DNA of 64,000 nucleotides from Cycloclasticus sp. (GTDB taxonomy: Bacteria; Pseudomonadota; Gammaproteobacteria; Methylococcales; Cycloclasticaceae), in contig NVUJ01000004.1 of the NCBI GenBank assembly GCA_002733135.1, positions 53,766 to 117,765 of the forward strand, given 5' to 3'. Within the stretch, counting starts at the first letter, position 1, and each line of letters opens with the position of its first letter. Under the pieces are notes generated by a model. That model had not been told where the DNA came from and ran no database searches. It saw only the letters and a list, made by a program, of their open reading frames with translations. A program made the translations under genes and the position numbers. Shown in pieces: positions 40,088 through 49,528 of the stretch.

Positions 40088-41950
40088 ATGAGCTGGACAA
40101 AAAAAATACTACGCATAAACTTAACAGACCGCACATCAAGATCAGAGGATTTGAACATGGAATGGGCCGACTTATACCTAGGCCAGCGCGGATTAGCGAC
40201 AAAATATTTTACTGAAGAAGTCGACCCAAAAGTTGAGCCCCTTTCACCTGATAATAAGCTTTTTATGGTGACCGGCCCTCTAACTGGCACCATGGCGACA
40301 ACAGGCGGGCGTTATTCATGCGTCACCAAAAGCCCCTTAACCAACGCACTAGCTTGCTCAAACTCAGGTGGCTTCTTCGGCAACGAAATGAAATGCGCGG
40401 GCTGGGACATGATCGTTTTAGAGGGTAAAGCCAGCTCACCTGTCTACATCCACATCAGCAATGAAAAATGCGACATTCTTCCGGCCGACGATATTTGGGG
40501 AAAATCTGTTTGGGAAGCCGACGAGTGGCTGCATAAAGCACATCAAGACCCACAACTTCGCATCGCCGCGATTGGCGTACCAGGCGAGAACGGTAATTTA
40601 TACTCCGCCATTGTCAATGACCTTCATCGCGCCGCAGGTCGCTCTGGCGTTGGCACTGTGATGGGCTCAAAAAACGTCAAAGCGGTAACGCTACGCGGCA
40701 GTATAGGTGTGGGCAATATCAAAGACCCAAAACGATTCTTTGAAGCAACCAACAAAGCAAAACAACTAATTGAAGAAACCGAACTCGTTGTAGGCTTACG
40801 CGTTATGGGCACCAATGTGATGATGAACCATATGAATGAGGTCGGCGCATTACCTGCAAGAAACTGGCAAGACAGTATTTTTCTAGAAGCGCCTAAGCTA
40901 TCTAGCGAAGCAATGGCTGTGCCTAGAAAAAGCGATGGCAAACCTAACCTTACTCGCAATGCCGGCTGTTTTGCTTGCACCATTTCTTGCGGACGTATTT
41001 CAACGATTGATCCTGAACATTTCAGCATCAAAAACCGAGAAGACATCCATAAATACTTTAAAGGCAATTCCGGCGGTAACGAATACGAAGCCGCATGGGC
41101 ATTGGGTTGCGATACCGGTGTGGACGACTTAGATGCTGTTACCTACGCCAACTTTGTTTGTAACGAACAAGCAATTGATCCCATCTCTGCTGGCGCCACC
41201 ATCGCCGCGGCTATGGAACTGTTTGAACTCGGCATCCTTACCAAAGAAGACACCGGCGGCATTGAATTAAACTTCGGTAATGCCGCTGCCATGGTTGAGT
41301 GTATCGAGCTGATTTCAAAACACGAGGGCTTTGGTAAAGAACTCGCTCAAAGTTCTTTACGCTTCTGTACGAAGTACGGCCGACCTGATCTTGCCATTGT
41401 TGTTAAAGGCCAAGAATTCCCTGCGTATGATGCCCGTGGCGTTAAAGGCATGGGCTTAGGTTATGCCACGTCCAACCGTGGCGCTTGCCATGTTCGTGGC
41501 TATACCAACGCATCAGAAACCGCTGGCGTTCCATTCAAAACCGACCCATTAGCAACCGAAGGCAAAGCAGAATTACTGATTGCTTTTCAAGACACCACCA
41601 GCGTCTTCGACTCCGCTGGCATTTGTACTTTCTCTTCGTTCGCCCAAGGACTTGAGGAAGTGGCCGAACAATTAGACGCCGCATGCGAGGGCGATTGGAC
41701 CGCAGAAAAACTGGCTGAGTTAGGCGAGCGCGTTTGGAATATGGAGCGTGATTACAATAACCGCATTGGCTTTACCGCTGCGGACGACACGCTACCGCCT
41801 CGTTTATTAAACGAGCCCGTTAAAGCTGGCCCTGCCAAAGGCCATGTTTGCGAGCTAGACCAAATGCTCCCCGAATATTATGAAAAACGTGGCTGGAATA
41901 CCGATGGCACAATAAAAGAAGAGACTAAACAACGCCTTAACCTCAGCTAG
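40088..41950 (+). CDS. Aldehyde:ferredoxin oxidoreductase family (tungsten/molybdenum bis-pterin) enzyme
   Basis: A 620-residue AOR-family protein. The family oxidises aldehydes to carboxylic acids with a tungsten bis-tungstopterin and one [4Fe-4S] cluster. The N-terminal AOR domain begins MSWTKKILRINLT; the cluster cysteines fit C294-x2-C297-x3-C301 (GCFACTISCGR) with the fourth near C513 (GICTF). GNEYEAAWALG and TSNRGACHVRGYT are family blocks around the pterin. The MoaD-like gene 39 bp downstream supports a pterin-cofactor link. GGAG lies seven bases before the ATG. Substrate and redox partner are unknown; AORs are more common in anaerobes, but this window also encodes O2-dependent HemF. 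Confidence 0.9.
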   Translation: MSWTKKILRINLTDRTSRSEDLNMEWADLYLGQRGLATKYFTEEVDPKVEPLSPDNKLFMVTGPLTGTMATTGGRYSCVTKSPLTNALACSNSGGFFGNEMKCAGWDMIVLEGKASSPVYIHISNEKCDILPADDIWGKSVWEADEWLHKAHQDPQLRIAAIGVPGENGNLYSAIVNDLHRAAGRSGVGTVMGSKNVKAVTLRGSIGVGNIKDPKRFFEATNKAKQLIEETELVVGLRVMGTNVMMNHMNEVGALPARNWQDSIFLEAPKLSSEAMAVPRKSDGKPNLTRNAGCFACTISCGRISTIDPEHFSIKNREDIHKYFKGNSGGNEYEAAWALGCDTGVDDLDAVTYANFVCNEQAIDPISAGATIAAAMELFELGILTKEDTGGIELNFGNAAAMVECIELISKHEGFGKELAQSSLRFCTKYGRPDLAIVVKGQEFPAYDARGVKGMGLGYATSNRGACHVRGYTNASETAGVPFKTDPLATEGKAELLIAFQDTTSVFDSAGICTFSSFAQGLEEVAEQLDAACEGDWTAEKLAELGERVWNMERDYNNRIGFTAADDTLPPRLLNEPVKAGPAKGHVCELDQMLPEYYEKRGWNTDGTIKEETKQRLNLS

Positions 41951-41960
41951 AAAAAACACA

Positions 41961-41982
41961 AAGAGGCGCATTAGCGCCTCTT
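41961..41982 (+). terminator. Hairpin between AOR and the MoaD-like gene
   Basis: A 9-bp perfect stem (AAGAGGCGC / GCGCCTCTT) with a 4-base loop. Only a weak T-rich stretch follows, so it may attenuate or stabilise the AOR messenger. It ends seven bases before the next start codon. Confidence 0.5.
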
Positions 41983-41989
41983 ATTTAAT

Positions 41990-42244
41990 ATGTCAGAAGT
42001 CACCGTAAAATTATTCGCATCACTCGCTAAAGTCGCACCGGAAAATATTGGTGGGGAAATTAAAACCTTCCCACTTGACCCCGGTGATACTATCCCGGAT
42101 ATCGTTAACAAAGCAAAACTTGGCCATAGAAACCTCCATCTAATCGTTTTAAACGGCATCTATATCGATAAAGACAAGCGCGCATCAACCGTCTTATCCG
42201 ATGGAGATGTGCTCGCTTTTTGGCCTCCCGTTATCGGCGGTTAG
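41990..42244 (+). CDS. MoaD/ThiS-like sulfur carrier
   Basis: An 84-residue beta-grasp ubiquitin-like protein ending in the diglycine tail VIGG, which is thiocarboxylated to donate sulfur in pterin-dithiolene or related synthesis. Such proteins often accompany AOR genes, so it may serve the tungsten/molybdenum cofactor of the upstream enzyme. No Shine-Dalgarno is seen before the ATG; the space is occupied by the 3' arm of a hairpin. MoaE and MoeB partners are not in the window. Confidence 0.82.
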   Translation: MSEVTVKLFASLAKVAPENIGGEIKTFPLDPGDTIPDIVNKAKLGHRNLHLIVLNGIYIDKDKRASTVLSDGDVLAFWPPVIGG

Positions 42245-42339
42245 GCAATAAACCAACCTCTAACAAACTTCTCGCTTGCTATCCCTCGCCGTTATTGGGA
42301 AAATGCCAACTTAATCAGCCACTCAGCATACAATTAAAC

Positions 42340-42933
42340 ATGGATAACAGAACCGCAACTGTTAAACGCGATACCTTAGAAACTCAAATTTCCGTTACCG
42401 TCAATTTAGACGGCACAGGTAAAACTAACTTTTCAACAGGCATTCCATTTCTAGAGCACATGCTCGATCAAATCGCTCGCCACGGTATGTTTGATTTGGA
42501 CATCAATGCAAAAGGCGATTTACACATCGATGCTCACCACACCGTTGAAGACTTAGGCATCACGTTTGGCAAAGCCGTCAACAATGCACTCGGTGATCGC
42601 AAAGGCATTTATCGTTATGGCCACGCTTATGTGCCATTAGACGAGGCACTCTCGCGCGTGGTTATTGATTTCTCTGGTCGCCCAGGCTTGATTTACGACG
42701 TTGAATTCCCCCGCGCTAGAATTGGTGATTTTGATGCTGACTTATTTCGTGAGTTTTTCCAAGGCTTTGTTAATCACGCCAATATCACCTTACACATTGA
42801 TAATTTGAAAGGCGTTAATGCACACCACGTTGCGGAAACTATTTTCAAAGCCTTTGGCCGTGCGTTGCGTTTTTCACTTGAACGAGACGCTCGAATGGAA
42901 GGTATTACGCCTTCAACAAAAGGCTGCTTGTAA
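42340..42933 (+). CDS. hisB: Imidazoleglycerol-phosphate dehydratase
   Basis: Dehydrates imidazoleglycerol phosphate in histidine synthesis. It is the monofunctional form, 197 residues from the ATG at 42340, without the HisB phosphatase domain of enterics. The manganese-binding histidine motifs are visible: [23 protein letters not shown] and [11 protein letters not shown]. The frame extends 40 codons upstream, but those residues do not resemble the family. First gene of hisBHAFIE. Confidence 0.96.
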   Translation: MDNRTATVKRDTLETQISVTVNLDGTGKTNFSTGIPFLEHMLDQIARHGMFDLDINAKGDLHIDAHHTVEDLGITFGKAVNNALGDRKGIYRYGHAYVPLDEALSRVVIDFSGRPGLIYDVEFPRARIGDFDADLFREFFQGFVNHANITLHIDNLKGVNAHHVAETIFKAFGRALRFSLERDARMEGITPSTKGCL

Positions 42934-42954
42934 TCAAATAAGAGAACCACACTT

Positions 42955-43617
42955 ATGGCCACCGTTGCCGTTATAGATTATGGAATGGGTAACCTTCATT
43001 CCATTTCAAAAGCATTAAAAAAAGTTTCGCCTGACTCTAATGTGATAGTCACCAGTAATAGGGAGACCATCTTATCTGCAGGTCACATCGTCTTTCCAGG
43101 GGTTGGCGCTATCCGCGATTGCATGGCTGCTATACGTAGCGCAGGCTTAGATGAAACCATTAAACAAGCTGCAAAAGACAAGCCCTTACTAGGAATTTGT
43201 ATTGGTATGCAAGCTCTCCTAGAACACAGTGAAGAAAATGATGGCGTAGAGTGTTTGGGCATTATTCCCGGACAAGTCATAAAATTCTCTTCAAATGCAG
43301 TAAACAGCGAAAATAATAAGATTAAAATACCACATATGGGGTGGAATAACGTTAATTACTCTATACAAAACCCACTATTTGAAAATATATTAAATAATGA
43401 GCGATTTTATTTTGTTCATAGCTATCATGCGACAAAAGTGGGAAATAATTACGTTTTAGCTAACGCAAACTACCCGTATAACTTTCCATGCGCCATAAAG
43501 TGGAAAAATATTGTTGCTGTTCAGTTTCATCCTGAGAAAAGCCAAGATGTTGGCTTACAATTACTTAAAAATTTCCTAAACTGGGACGCTAAAGCTGAGT
43601 CGAGCGAACATGCTTAA
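42955..43617 (+). CDS. hisH: Imidazole glycerol phosphate synthase, glutaminase subunit
   Basis: Glutamine amidotransferase subunit that feeds ammonia to HisF. It has 220 residues. The catalytic triad is C82 (GICIGMQ), H192 and E194 (VQFHPEKS). The protein looks intact, but the base composition changes sharply within the gene: 43081-43140 is 58% GC and 43321-43440 is 27-28%. The second half also lacks the codon style of its neighbours. This may reflect recombination with a distant hisH, for example one of the type found in surface polysaccharide loci. Confidence 0.95.
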   Translation: MATVAVIDYGMGNLHSISKALKKVSPDSNVIVTSNRETILSAGHIVFPGVGAIRDCMAAIRSAGLDETIKQAAKDKPLLGICIGMQALLEHSEENDGVECLGIIPGQVIKFSSNAVNSENNKIKIPHMGWNNVNYSIQNPLFENILNNERFYFVHSYHATKVGNNYVLANANYPYNFPCAIKWKNIVAVQFHPEKSQDVGLQLLKNFLNWDAKAESSEHA

Positions 43618-43680
43618 CCGTCCACTCCATCGAAACTTATGCCCTTTGGGTGCAAATCCTAACCACCAGGAACAATCTAG

Positions 43681-44415
43681 ATGATTCTTATACCCGCCAT
43701 TGATCTTAAAGAAGGAAAATGCGTTCGTTTACGCCAAGGCCGCATGGACGACGAAACTATTTTTTCTGACAACCCCGTAGAAGTGGCCACTCGATGGGTC
43801 AACGAAGGCGCAAAACGTATGCACCTGGTGGACTTAGACGGTGCATTCGCTGGCAAACCCGTTAATGCAGGCGTGGTGCACGATATTGCTGAAGCCCACC
43901 CTGACCTTATTATTCAAGTCGGTGGCGGCATCCGCGATGAGGACACTATTCAAACGTATCTAAACGCGGGCGTTCAATACGTCATCATCGGCACTAAAGC
44001 AGTTAACGCGCCGCATTTTGTTGGTGACGTTTGCAAAGAGTTCCCCGGCCACATTATCGTTGGTTTAGATGCAAAAGATGGCAAAGTCGCGATCGACGGC
44101 TGGTCTAAACTGTCTAAACACGACGTTATCGATTTAGCACAACATTTTGAAGATGATGGCGTAGACTCTATTATTTATACCGATATTGGCCGCGATGGCA
44201 TGATGAAAGGCGTTAACGTTGAAGCCACGGCAAAACTTGCCCGCTCTATTCGCATCCCTGTTATCGCATCTGGCGGCATCACCAATATGGATGATATTCA
44301 CGCATTAGGCAACGTGGCTGGCGACGGCATTATGGGCGTCATCACCGGACGCGCCATTTACGAAGGCACACTCGATTTTGCCGAAGGCGAAAAACTGGCG
44401 GAGTCTTACGCTTAA
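43681..44415 (+). CDS. hisA: ProFAR isomerase
   Basis: Isomerises ProFAR to PRFAR in histidine synthesis. A 244-residue (beta-alpha)8 barrel. Catalytic aspartates D8 ([14 protein letters not shown]) and D130 (VGLDAKDG) are present, along with the phosphate-binding glycines of VGGGIRD and ASGGI. hisF starts one base after the stop. Confidence 0.97.
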   Translation: MILIPAIDLKEGKCVRLRQGRMDDETIFSDNPVEVATRWVNEGAKRMHLVDLDGAFAGKPVNAGVVHDIAEAHPDLIIQVGGGIRDEDTIQTYLNAGVQYVIIGTKAVNAPHFVGDVCKEFPGHIIVGLDAKDGKVAIDGWSKLSKHDVIDLAQHFEDDGVDSIIYTDIGRDGMMKGVNVEATAKLARSIRIPVIASGGITNMDDIHALGNVAGDGIMGVITGRAIYEGTLDFAEGEKLAESYA

Positions 44416-44416
44416 T

Positions 44417-45190
44417 ATGGGTCTCGCGAAACGCATCATACCTTGCCTAGACGTCGACAACGGTCGCGTTGTAAAGGGCGTAAAGTTTGTTGATATACGT
44501 GATGCAGGCGACCCGGTGGAAATTGCTCGACGCTACGACCGTGAAGGCGCCGATGAAATCACCTTTCTTGATATCACCGCTACGTCAGATAATCGTGAAA
44601 CAATGGTTCACGTGATTGAGCAAGTCGCTGACGAAGTATTTATTCCCTTAACTGTTGGCGGCGGAATTCGAGAGTTAGCCGATATTAACCGCATGTTAAA
44701 GGCGGGTGCCGACAAAGTTGGTATCAATAGCGCCGCTATTTTTAACCCAGAATTTGTAAAACAAGCTGCCGAACGATTTGGTTCGCAATGTATTGTGGTC
44801 GCTATTGATGCTAAATGCGTTAGCGCAGAAGGTGAACCGAAACGCTGGGAGATTTTCACCCACGGCGGTAGAAAAAAAACCGGCATAGACGCCGTCGAGT
44901 GGGCGATAAAGATGGTGAGTTTTGGTGCTGGCGAAATTTTACTCACCAGCATGGATAGAGACGGCACTAAAATTGGTTTCGACCTTGAACTAACTCGCGC
45001 CATCAGTGAAGTCGTTGAAGTCCCCGTTATTGCATCCGGCGGTGTAGGCACCTTAGACCACTTGGTCGATGGTATTACTAAAGGTAAAGCTGATGCAGTC
45101 TTAGCCGCTAGTGTTTTCCACTTTGCTGAATTTACCATTGGCGAAGCCAAGCAACACATGCAAGATAATGGCATCGAGGTGCGCTTATGA
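44417..45190 (+). CDS. hisF: Imidazole glycerol phosphate synthase, cyclase subunit
   Basis: Cyclase barrel partner of HisH. From the ATG at 44417 it has 257 residues starting [13 protein letters not shown]; the catalytic aspartates are D12 and D131 (VVAIDAK). The frame is open 39 bases further into hisA, but that segment is not HisF-like. It overlaps hisI by 4 bp. Confidence 0.97.
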   Translation: MGLAKRIIPCLDVDNGRVVKGVKFVDIRDAGDPVEIARRYDREGADEITFLDITATSDNRETMVHVIEQVADEVFIPLTVGGGIRELADINRMLKAGADKVGINSAAIFNPEFVKQAAERFGSQCIVVAIDAKCVSAEGEPKRWEIFTHGGRKKTGIDAVEWAIKMVSFGAGEILLTSMDRDGTKIGFDLELTRAISEVVEVPVIASGGVGTLDHLVDGITKGKADAVLAASVFHFAEFTIGEAKQHMQDNGIEVRL

Positions 45191-45573
45191 GTTTATGGAT
45201 AGATGAAGTACGTTGGAACGAACAAGGCCTAGTGCCCGCTATTGCACAAGACCACAAAAGCGGCAAAATTTTAATGGTCGCGTGGATGAACGAAGACGCA
45301 CTAAAACTAACGGCCGAACAGGGCCATGCTGTGTACTGGTCTCGATCACGCAAAAAGCTCTGGCATAAAGGTGAAGAATCAGGGCACCAACAAGTGATTA
45401 AAGATATACGTTTAGATTGCGACGAAGACGTTATTTTATTATCGGTTGAACAAATTGGCGGCATTGCCTGTCATACTGGCCGTGAAGGGTGTTTTTACCG
45501 ACACCTTGAAGATGACGAGTGGGTGTCCACCGAGCCCGTTTTAAAAGACCCAAAAACTATTTATACATCATGA
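45187..45573 (+). CDS. hisI: Phosphoribosyl-AMP cyclohydrolase
   Basis: Opens the purine ring of PR-AMP in histidine synthesis. A 128-residue single-domain enzyme, separate from hisE. The metal-binding RLDCDEDV and the zinc ligands in [15 protein letters not shown] are present. It is coupled to hisF (overlap 4 bp) and to hisE (ATGA). Confidence 0.96.
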   Translation: MSLWIDEVRWNEQGLVPAIAQDHKSGKILMVAWMNEDALKLTAEQGHAVYWSRSRKKLWHKGEESGHQQVIKDIRLDCDEDVILLSVEQIGGIACHTGREGCFYRHLEDDEWVSTEPVLKDPKTIYTS

Positions 45574-45887
45574 GCGACACTTTTAAAAAACTTGAGCAAG
45601 TTCTACAGCACAGAAAGCAAGAAGACCCCAGCTCTTCCTATGTCGCCAGCCTGTACAACAAAGGCCTAGACACCATTCTAAAAAAGATTGGCGAAGAGGC
45701 TACAGAAACTGTTATCGCAGCCAAATCGGGTGATAAAAAACAGATTATTTATGAAATGGCTGACTTATGGTTTCACAGCCTTGTTCTACTAGCACAGCAA
45801 GATTTAAGCGCAGATGACGTACTAAAAGAACTCGAACGTCGTTTTGGTTTGTCTGGTCTAGATGAAAAAGCTAACAGAACCAAGTAG
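45570..45887 (+). CDS. hisE: Phosphoribosyl-ATP pyrophosphatase
   Basis: Hydrolyses PR-ATP to PR-AMP. From the ATG at 45570 the protein has 105 residues of the MazG-like fold, with [15 protein letters not shown] and [14 protein letters not shown] as family motifs. The frame is open 51 bases into hisI, but the ATGA overlap and family length favour this start. Last his gene; tatA follows after 36 bases. Confidence 0.95.
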   Translation: MSDTFKKLEQVLQHRKQEDPSSSYVASLYNKGLDTILKKIGEEATETVIAAKSGDKKQIIYEMADLWFHSLVLLAQQDLSADDVLKELERRFGLSGLDEKANRTK

Positions 45888-45923
45888 AATGGTGCAGTTC
45901 ACAAAACAACGTAAGAGGTTCAC

Positions 45924-46130
45924 ATGGGTGGCATAGGCATTTGGCAGTTAATTATTATTCTCGTTATCGTGCTTTTATTATTTGGCACTAAACGCTTGAA
46001 AAACTTGGGCGGCGACTTAGGTAGCGCTATTAAAGGCTTCAAAGGCGCGATGAAAGAAGGCGAAAAAGAAAAAACCACCGACGACCAAAAATCAGTCGCC
46101 AACGACGACGATAAAGACGACAACAAGTAA
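45924..46130 (+). CDS. tatA: Sec-independent translocase TatA
   Basis: Pore-forming component of the twin-arginine system that exports folded proteins. It has 68 residues: one transmembrane helix (about 6-21), the hinge [14 protein letters not shown], an amphipathic helix and an acidic C-terminal tail. Like most TatA it begins MGGIGIWQL. tatC follows 35 bases later without a tatB in between. Confidence 0.93.
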   Translation: MGGIGIWQLIIILVIVLLLFGTKRLKNLGGDLGSAIKGFKGAMKEGEKEKTTDDQKSVANDDDKDDNK

Positions 46131-46136
46131 GTCGTT

Positions 46137-46152
46137 TCAGCCATCGGGCTGA
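46137..46152 (+). other. Small hairpin between tatA and tatC
   Basis: A 6-bp stem (TCAGCC / GGCTGA) with a 4-base loop and no T-run. It could protect the tatA message, which is usually needed in excess over tatC; that is inference. Confidence 0.35.
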
Positions 46153-46165
46153 GCACACATCAACT

Positions 46166-46915
46166 ATGCCTGAAGCAACACCCCAAGATCAAGAGAGCAG
46201 CTTCGTTACTCACTTAATTGAATTGCGTACGCGTTTAATACACGCGTTAGTTGGTATGCTCGTTATTTTTTTACCACTAATACCGTTCGCCAACGATATC
46301 TACTCGATATTGGCTCAGCCGTTGCTAATTCACATGCCAGAAGGCACAAGCATGGTAGCCATTGAGGTTATCTCGCCTTTTCTAACGCCCTTGAAGCTAA
46401 CGCTGATGTTGTCGATTTTTATCAGCATTCCATGGATTTTTTACCAGCTTTGGTTGTTTATATCGCCCGGTCTATACAAACACGAACAACGCATCGCATT
46501 ACCCTTAGTCAGTGCCGCTACTTTTTTGTTTTATGCCGGCATGTTGTTCGCCTATTTTGTCGTCATGCCGCTGATTTTTGAATTTCTAACCGCGACCGCA
46601 CCAGAAGGTGTCGCCGTAATGACCGATATCGGCAAATACCTGGATTTTGTTTTAACCTTATTCTTTGCATTTGGCGTCGCGTTTCAAGTCCCCATCGCTA
46701 CATTCTTATTGGTTAAAACCGGCATCTCAACACCACAAAGTTTGGCCGAAAAACGCCCTTATATTATCGTTGGTGCATTTATCATTGGTATGCTGCTAAC
46801 ACCACCCGATGTTATTTCTCAAACCTTATTAGCGTTACCTATGTGGATACTGTTTGAGGTTGGCTTATTCTTATCTAAACGGCTTATTCCATCTTCAGCT
46901 GAAGTAAACAGCTAA
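46166..46915 (+). CDS. tatC: Sec-independent translocase TatC
   Basis: Receptor of the twin-arginine system. It has 249 residues with six transmembrane helices. The cytoplasmic N-terminus contains FVTHLIELRTRLI, the signal-peptide contact region, and the F-x-E-like site follows in SVAPFLTP-equivalent VISPFLTPLKL. The DUF1499 gene begins immediately after its stop. Confidence 0.96.
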   Translation: MPEATPQDQESSFVTHLIELRTRLIHALVGMLVIFLPLIPFANDIYSILAQPLLIHMPEGTSMVAIEVISPFLTPLKLTLMLSIFISIPWIFYQLWLFISPGLYKHEQRIALPLVSAATFLFYAGMLFAYFVVMPLIFEFLTATAPEGVAVMTDIGKYLDFVLTLFFAFGVAFQVPIATFLLVKTGISTPQSLAEKRPYIIVGAFIIGMLLTPPDVISQTLLALPMWILFEVGLFLSKRLIPSSAEVNS

Positions 46916-47335
46916 ATGCAAGCCCTGTTATTGCTCATACTCGCCATGTCATCTACATACACTTTTTCAAACGATACCGACTTAAAACCTTGCCCCGACA
47001 CGCCCAACTGCGTATCTAGCCAAGCTATTGAAGGACATTCTATCAAGCCGTTTGCATTAGCAAACAGCTCAACAGTTGACACTGGCACACTCGTCGCACT
47101 TATCCAGCGCTTAGAAGAAAAGGTGAGCGTTATTAATGATAACCAAAGAATTCACGCCGAATTCACCAGCCGGGTATTCGGCTTTGTAGATGACCTAGAC
47201 CTAGTTATTAGCCAGAAACAAAATATTATTCACGTACGCTCCGCCTCAAGAACAGGTCACTATGACTTTGGCGTCAATAGAAGGCGTATTGAAAAGCTTC
47301 GCGCGCTACTGATACAAGAGGGAGTTATCCAATGA
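46916..47335 (+). CDS. DUF1499 protein
   Basis: A 139-residue DUF1499 protein with a putative signal sequence (about 1-18). The family motif [10 protein letters not shown] is at the start of the mature part, and VDDLDLVI and [22 protein letters not shown] are the other conserved stretches. The function is unknown. It starts directly after tatC and overlaps ygiQ by 4 bp, so the three are likely co-transcribed. Confidence 0.88.
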   Translation: MQALLLLILAMSSTYTFSNDTDLKPCPDTPNCVSSQAIEGHSIKPFALANSSTVDTGTLVALIQRLEEKVSVINDNQRIHAEFTSRVFGFVDDLDLVISQKQNIIHVRSASRTGHYDFGVNRRRIEKLRALLIQEGVIQ

Positions 47336-49491
47336 TGCCCATCGCAGAACCACTATCATCCTACCCAAAATATTGGGCAGAATGTTATGGCGTCGCACCC
47401 TTTCTTCCAACATCACGTGAAGAAATGGATGCGCTTGGTTGGGACAGTTGCGACATCATCATCGTTACCGGCGACGCCTATGTTGATCACCCGAGTTTCG
47501 GTATGGCTGTTATAGGCCGCTTGCTCGAAAAACAAGGCTTTCGCGTTGGCATCATCGATCAACCAAATTGGCAAAACAAAGATGATTTTGTACTGTTAGG
47601 CAAACCGAATTTATTTTTTGGTATCGCCGCAGGCAATATGGACTCGATGATTAACCGCTACACAGCAGACAAACGCACGCGTTCTGATGATGCCTATTCT
47701 CCTGATGATAAGGCGGGGCATCGACCCGACCGCGCGGTGATTGTTTACACGCAGCGTTGCAAAGAAGCCTTCCCAGAATCACCTATTGTTATTGGCAGTA
47801 TCGAAGCCAGCCTGCGCCGAATTGCACACTACGACTACTGGGACGACGAGGTTAGACGTTCCATTTTGGTGGATTCGCAAGCTGATATACTTCTATATGG
47901 TAATGCAGAGCGCGCCATCACAGAACTAGCGCACCGTTTGTCTCTAAACGAACCTATCAGCGACATTACCGACATTCGAGGCACCTCGTTTGTGCGTTCA
48001 AGCCTACCTAATGGCTGGACGCTGATTGATTCTACCCGCGTTGATAGGCCCGGCAAAATTGACCCGCACAACAGCCCGTATCAAACCGATGAAGAACTCG
48101 CCGCCGCGACCGGTGGCAAATGCCAAATCAGTAACGCCGATGATGCTAACGATGGGAGTCAGGTCGTCACCCTCAAATTCTTACCTAAAAATAGCAAAAC
48201 TGACCGCGCTAAAACGGTTATTAGACTGCCATCATATAAAAAGGTTAAAAGCGACCCTGTGTTATACGCGCACGCCTCGCGTGTTTTACACTTAGAAACG
48301 AATCCTGGTAATGCACGAGCATTGGTTCAGGAGAACGACGGTAAAGACGTTTGGCTAAACCCACCGCCCATTCCATTATCAACAGACGAAATGGACGAAG
48401 TATTTGGCCTGCCATACCAACGCGTTCCGCACCCAAAATATGAAGGTATGCGAATTCCTGCTTACGAGATGATTCGCTTCTCTATCAATATAATGCGCGG
48501 TTGTTTTGGCGGTTGTACATTCTGCTCAATTACCGAGCACGAGGGCCGCATTATTCAAAATCGCTCAGAGCAATCCATCTTGAACGAGATTGAAGATATT
48601 CGCGATAAAACTCCCGGCTTTACCGGCACCATCTCCGACCTTGGCGGCCCAACCGCCAATATGTATCGTCTAGCGTGTAAAGACCCTAAAATTGAAGCCG
48701 CCTGTCGCCTACCGTCTTGCGTATACCCCGGCATTTGTCCCAACCTTAATACCGATCACGACCCACTGATTAAGCTATATAAAAAGGCCCGCAAAATTAA
48801 GGGCATTAAACGCGTCTTGATCGCCTCTGGCCTACGTTACGATTTAGCGGTTGAATCACCAGAATACGTGGAAGAACTGGTTACCCATCACGTGGGCGGT
48901 TATTTAAAAATTGCACCTGAACATACTGAAGATGCGCCGCTATCTAAAATGATGAAGCCCGGTATCGGTAGCTACGACCGCTTCAAAGACATGTTTGAAA
49001 AGTACACAAAAAAGGCCGGCAAAAAACAGTACCTTATACCTTATTTTATTGCTGCCCACCCCGGCACAGAAGACCAGGACATGGTGAACCTTGCGCTGTG
49101 GCTAAAGAAAAACAAATTCCAAGCCGATCAAGTGCAAACCTTTTACCCTTCACCCATGGCCACCGCAACGGCGATGTACCACACCGGTAGAAATCCATTA
49201 AAAGGTGTGAACTATAAGAGCGAAAAAATAAATACCGTCAAAAAAATCGAACAACGTCGTTTACACAAAGCGCTATTGCGCTACCACGATGCAAATAACT
49301 GGAGCGTCATCAAAAATCTATTATTGAAAATGGGCAAAAAGAGCCTCATTGGTGAAGGGCCGAATTGCCTGATTCCTAACAAACCACCCATTGGGAAACA
49401 ACGTGCAAAAACCGGCACAAAAAAATTCATTACCAAACACACATCACAAGGCTACAAACCGCTTAAATCGAGCAAGCCACGGCGTGGTTAG
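47332..49491 (+). CDS. ygiQ: YgiQ family radical SAM protein
   Basis: A 719-residue radical SAM protein of the UPF0313/YgiQ family; reaction unknown. The cluster motif is C391-x3-C395-x2-C398 (CFGGCTFC). The N-terminal domain (about 1-340) includes the segment [13 protein letters not shown] and the C-terminus is Lys-rich. The start could be either of two adjacent ATGs (47332 or 47335). Confidence 0.92.
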   Translation: MMPIAEPLSSYPKYWAECYGVAPFLPTSREEMDALGWDSCDIIIVTGDAYVDHPSFGMAVIGRLLEKQGFRVGIIDQPNWQNKDDFVLLGKPNLFFGIAAGNMDSMINRYTADKRTRSDDAYSPDDKAGHRPDRAVIVYTQRCKEAFPESPIVIGSIEASLRRIAHYDYWDDEVRRSILVDSQADILLYGNAERAITELAHRLSLNEPISDITDIRGTSFVRSSLPNGWTLIDSTRVDRPGKIDPHNSPYQTDEELAAATGGKCQISNADDANDGSQVVTLKFLPKNSKTDRAKTVIRLPSYKKVKSDPVLYAHASRVLHLETNPGNARALVQENDGKDVWLNPPPIPLSTDEMDEVFGLPYQRVPHPKYEGMRIPAYEMIRFSINIMRGCFGGCTFCSITEHEGRIIQNRSEQSILNEIEDIRDKTPGFTGTISDLGGPTANMYRLACKDPKIEAACRLPSCVYPGICPNLNTDHDPLIKLYKKARKIKGIKRVLIASGLRYDLAVESPEYVEELVTHHVGGYLKIAPEHTEDAPLSKMMKPGIGSYDRFKDMFEKYTKKAGKKQYLIPYFIAAHPGTEDQDMVNLALWLKKNKFQADQVQTFYPSPMATATAMYHTGRNPLKGVNYKSEKINTVKKIEQRRLHKALLRYHDANNWSVIKNLLLKMGKKSLIGEGPNCLIPNKPPIGKQRAKTGTKKFITKHTSQGYKPLKSSKPRRG

Positions 49492-49528
49492 CTCTGTTAG
49501 CCCTTCCAAACTTAATCCATAAAAGCCC

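Noticed and set aside
42220..42339. Longer hisB reading frame
   Set aside because: The 40 extra residues overlap the MoaD-like gene and do not resemble HisB; the start at 42340 matches the family.
43681..45190. hisA and hisF as a recent duplication
   Set aside because: They are ancient paralogues in nearly all bacteria; the similarity is not a local event.
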